From NCBI RefSeq assembly GCF_949987535.1, contig NC_080080.1, forward strand, positions 57,386,668 through 57,450,667: 64,000 nucleotides of DNA. Reading direction: 5' to 3'. Below are positions 60,130 through 64,000 of the stretch, piece after piece. The translations under genes were made by a program, and so were the position numbers. Source of the stretch: Balaenoptera acutorostrata (lineage: Eukaryota; Chordata; Mammalia; Artiodactyla; Balaenopteridae). Under the pieces are notes generated by a model, which was not told the origin of the DNA, searched no databases, and saw only the letters and a program-made list of their open reading frames with translations. Within the stretch, counting starts at the first letter, position 1. The number at the start of each line of letters is the position of its first letter.

Positions 60130-60330
60130 CTTAGGTTACATTGGTGCCAACAATAAGCCAGGCCTTATATATCTCATACAGGCTTATAACTCCATGGGCA
60201 GGAATGACTTGCTTAATAGATAAGAAAACAGGAGCTTAATAATGATAATTAACTTTTAAGGTTTACACAGACAATAAAAGAGCTTTTGTTTCAACTCATT
60301 GTCGACTTGGCTCTAAAGCCTATACCTTTT
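60130..60330 (-). mobile_element. Antisense MIR
   Basis: AATAAGCCAGGCCTTATATA, TAAGAAAACAGGAGCTTAAT and GTCGACTTGGCTCTAAAGCC follow antisense MIR order, diverged. Confidence 0.6.
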
Positions 60331-63300
60331 AAATGATATAACATGATGCTATAGTAATAGATATATTTTTACCTTAGTTGATGTTTGTAAAAAGCTATAT
60401 CTAAATATTATCCTCTGTTTTCTTATCACTGCTAACCTTCTAGATGTGAGAATTGTATATTTTGAAAAAATTAGTTGAATTTTTCTTTTAAATTTAAAAA
60501 ATATGGGATAATAATTTGTACTCTAAAAATTATGAAATTACAAGTGAATTTTAAGTAGTATGAACATAATATAAAATAACCATAATCACAATAATTTCTC
60601 TAGGTCAGGAAGCAGGTTTTATACAACTTAATACTTTCCATAGGAACAAATTCAGTGTCATCCAAATATTTTTAATCAAATCATTTTTAAATTGTTGTTA
60701 AATGCTATATCAATACCCCAAAGTATAGAATATAAATTTAATTTATAAATGTATAATTTATATACAAATTAAATGGACTTAGACTAACAATAAAACAAAA
60801 TTATTCTCTAATAAGTCATGTTGAAAATGCAATTAATTACTTAGTTAAGTTAATTAAATTTTTAAAGCATCAACAAAAACCATCTTGGCTCAGATTTCTC
60901 ATCATCAAGATGCTAAATGACAGTGGAGCAAAGTTTCCAATTTCTACATGAAATTATAATATACCTTTATTTCTATGCCATGGCAAATTATAAATCAAAT
61001 GTGAATCCAAATCAAAGATATTTACAGATATTCAAGAACTCAAAACATTAATTCACTATTCTTCCAGGATATCCACTTAAAAATGTACACTTAAATAAGT
61101 GGAAAATAAGAAGGAAGACTTAGGATATGAAAAACAGTGAGCTCTCCCAGGATTCCAGTAGAATGAAGTGCCAAGATGACAGTTATGCAGCAAGTCTAGG
61201 AAATAACCGGTCCAAATTAGAAGAGGAAGTCAGTGGGCTCCAAGAAAAAATTCCTCATAAGGAATGCCACGAAAAACAACACAAAAATACATTTTATGGA
61301 AAACTCATGGTTCAAATATGAAGCAAATTACAATGTGGCATGATATATAGCAATTTATGAAGGGTTAGAAAAACTAATCCAGTTGACCTTAATTTTGCTG
61401 ATATTCTTTTTCTAACAATGAAGTCTTAACAGTGGACCTTTAGGAAGAGAATTCCAGCATACCCCTTGATTCTGAAACTAAAAATATTAAAATAATAAAA
61501 TTTATGTAGAATCAATGTATAAAAAATCCTGAGATATTTATTTAAATATAGATAACACATGAAAAATTTACATGGATAAGGATATAGGTAAAGCATAGGG
61601 TATTTACCTCAAGTCAACCTATAGATTAACAATGAAAGACCCCATTATGCTTGCAGAACCAAATATAAATATTATCAATAATAATAATGTGAAAGTAAAA
61701 TTATAGATGGCAAAATTAGAAGACGAATGGTAAGGGTGCTAATAACCATGTCTTATATTAGTGCAAAACCAAGAGGAGTCACTGTCTGAATTTGATGGAA
61801 TAATAAATGTAAGTTGATAAATAATGCTTAAAGTTATAAAAGGAACTAATAAAAGATAATTAATAATACCAAGGACAATGATTGAGAGAGCAGGAAGGGA
61901 CTGAAAAATATGAGTTAAAATACTTATCTTTCATAGTAGAGGCAATAGAGTTGATATTTCCAAAGTTGATATTTCAAGAAATACCTTATTATTTAGATGC
62001 ATGGGATTATTCAACAAAAGATCTAATAATAACAGTTGAAAAATGATAGTTTCTGACAAGGGAGTATAAAGGATGGAGCTTTTCATTATAAGCTTTTCTG
62101 TACTACTGGAATTTTTAGCATACCTATTCTGTTTTGATAAAAACAAATAATTTTAAAGAAAATATAAAACAATGAGAAAGAGTATTTCATAGATAATAGC
62201 ATATAAACTTGACTAACAAATGAAAACTCTGAATATATTGCCATTGACATGAGCAAAAAAGCCTATAAAGCCAAGAATAGAACAAATTTCTTAAAGAAGT
62301 AGACAATGGCTATAATTCATGTAAATTATTCTATATGCAATTTCATTAGCAATAAAATAAAATTGATACAGCAAGAATAATTTTATTTCTAAAAGTTCTG
62401 CAGGCAAAACTCTTATATAAGCTAAAAGAAAAGTAGAGTCAAAATACTGCTGAGCAGTTGTGGTGCTAAGTCACTCCCGAAAAGATCCAGGTCGTCAGTA
62501 AATCAAGTACTTCAATAAAATTCTTAAAAGCATAAGAATGTATAACTGTATTCCAATAATGAGAAATATAAATAATGAAAAATGTCCACCAGAACAGTCT
62601 GCAACAGAATTTCTGAGCCATTCACAATGCTTTCATTAAAGTTTGGCTGTCACCAATTAAGATAATAGAGAAAATTTCTCCTTCCAAGATAAGATCTTAG
62701 GATCCATAGACCTTTCTCTCTACTTGCAGTCTCTTACTTTATGTCACCTAAAAGCCCAGACTATTTTAACAGTTTTAGAAATCTCAGACCTCAAACTACG
62801 TAAGGAAAATGTAATTTAAAAGTTCACAATTTTATACTACTCAATGAGTTTAAATCCTGAAAACACCAATTGTCTTTCAGTCTTCTCAGCTTCAACCCTT
62901 CTCCAGGTAAACTGGATTCACCTGTGAATATATCCTTTGACTCATCAGGTGCTTATCAGGACACACTTACTTCCACCTACTTCCTAAGAGTATGTACTCT
63001 ATTTCTGACTACAACCTTGAAAAGTATTTTCTGTCTGTACTCCATATATGCAACTTGATTTCAAGAAAAATCTACTATTCTCACACAGCCATCTAGGGGT
63101 TATTCAATATCTTATGATAAGTAGTGTGGTCCAAAGAATCTTTTTGCTCTGAAATGAATTCAAGTAGATTCTCTTACGTTAGTGACTACAGAATTGCAGG
63201 ACCAAGTAGGTTATACTGCTTGTGCTAAGACTGGGAAATGGAACAGGCAATCTTTATGGGTATGTTTTTTTTTTTCATAGTCTTAATTAGCCAGGCATTA

Positions 63301-63509
63301 TTAAAATTACTAGAAGGAGGCAGTGGTAGGAGATCATTATAGTCAATTGGAGCATTATATTAAAAAGAGTAGTAGTGCATGGTAATCCAAACAGTCACTT
63401 CTCTTAAACCACTATTAGTATAGCACAATTGCAAAGCTCCAACAAGAAACAGAATACGGAAATCTCAGAAAGCCTGCAAAACACAGGCAATAATAGTAAC
63501 AATATCAAC
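60331..63509. other. Long AT-rich unique stretch
   Basis: I recognise no repeat family or gene across about 3.2 kb. The 64-codon frame at 61127-61321 is hydrophilic but shows no splice or start support that I can trust. Confidence 0.5.
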
Positions 63510-63745
63510 AAAGAATGACATGTGTTGAGTACTTATTATGTGTCAGATACTTTACCTATATTATCTTATTTAAATCTCAAAAAAATCCTATACACCATGT
63601 GCTTTTACAACCCTCATTTCGTAGATGAGGAAACAGAAACTTAAAAAGGATATCTAACTTGCCCATATCTAGCAAGTGGTAGGACAGCAATTTAAACCCA
63701 GACAGTAGAATTCCAAATCTGATATGATTAAGCAGTCTGCTACAT
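63510..63745 (-). mobile_element. Antisense MIR, near full length
   Basis: TTGAGTACTTATTATGTGTC, AGATACTTTACCTATATTAT, CTCATTTCGTAGATGAGGAA, TTGCCCATATCTAGCAAGTG and TTTAAACCCAGACAGTAG follow the antisense MIR consensus closely. Confidence 0.88.
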
Positions 63746-63922
63746 AGTTCAAGACAAAGATTCACATATAAAGAGTAGACAACAGATTTTACTGCAGTTG
63801 AGCTAAAAGATATGTATTAGGTATCAATGAAAAAGGGTAACTGATGGTTTTATAAAGGAAAATAAGACAAAGGGGGATTAACAATCTGTTGAACTAGTAC
63901 TAAGTGGAATTTAAAGGTGCCT

Positions 63923-64000
63923 TATTTTCATTACTCTAAGAGGTGGATCAAAAAAGATCTTGCTGTGATTTATGTCAAAGAGTGTTCTGCCTATGTTTTC
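63923..64000 (-). mobile_element. Antisense L1 ORF2 fragment, runs off the window
   Basis: The last 75 or so bases match 29623-29698 (inside the antisense L1) with about four mismatches. The left edge is inside ORF2 rather than at an L1 3' end, so the copy is either 3'-truncated or an inverted segment. Confidence 0.9.

Noticed and set aside
61127..61321. 64-codon hydrophilic frame with a coiled-coil-like middle
   Set aside because: It is too short, has no splice or promoter support, and the family is not recognised. It could be an unnamed repeat.

Overview
This is a mammalian nuclear window, almost certainly cetacean. Two near-full-length SINEs (27674 and 40203) have the tRNA-derived CHR-2 head and the long body (gagaggcccg, cagaaacgaagaccc, then an ATAA-rich tail) that I know from whale and dolphin genomes. 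Three shorter CHR-type SINEs and an artiodactyl/cetacean L1 3' UTR agree. I cannot separate toothed from baleen whale. The background is AT-rich and CpG-poor. I see no confirmed protein-coding gene, tRNA, rRNA or CRISPR array. The window reads as intergenic or deep-intronic DNA made of layered transposable elements and unique AT-rich sequence. Most open frames are chance frames or translations of repeats.

Layout. 1-15 kb is mostly unique AT-rich DNA with a MaLR LTR (1879), hAT-type relics (5869, 12374), an old L1-type 3' UTR (7640) and L2 fragments. 15-20 kb has a very short L1 3' end with a clean target duplication (15757), an antisense L2 (16035), a weak candidate coding exon on the minus strand (17575-17767), MIRs, and two CHR SINEs, one of them inside a DNA transposon. 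20-28 kb holds MIR and L2 relics, CA microsatellites, a MER2-like element inside an older repeat, and a CHR-2 SINE inside an L2. At 28.4-31.8 kb two L1s of opposite orientation meet head to head with no spacer, followed by an (ATCT)n tract and what looks like the 3' end of a processed mRNA. 32-39 kb has L2, CHR and MIR copies, three purine-rich tracts and an antisense L1. At 40.2-40.7 kb a CHR-2 SINE is joined to a CpG-rich segment and a 29-A tail, all inside one pair of short direct repeats. 42.6-46.9 kb is an old L1 with a 5' UTR and ORF2 but no recognised ORF1. 50.2-52.6 kb is the reverse case: L1 5' UTR and ORF1 without ORF2. 53-64 kb has MIRs, hAT relics, another old L1 (59070), unique sequence, and an antisense L1 fragment running off the right edge.

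Nothing here works as a gene set. The interest lies in retrotransposition products: the composite SINE at 40.2 kb, the head-to-head L1 pair, the mRNA 3' end at 31.6 kb, the two complementary L1 halves, and the unconfirmed exon near 17.6 kb. Family names come from memory of consensus sequences. Old-repeat boundaries are approximate, usually within some tens of bases.
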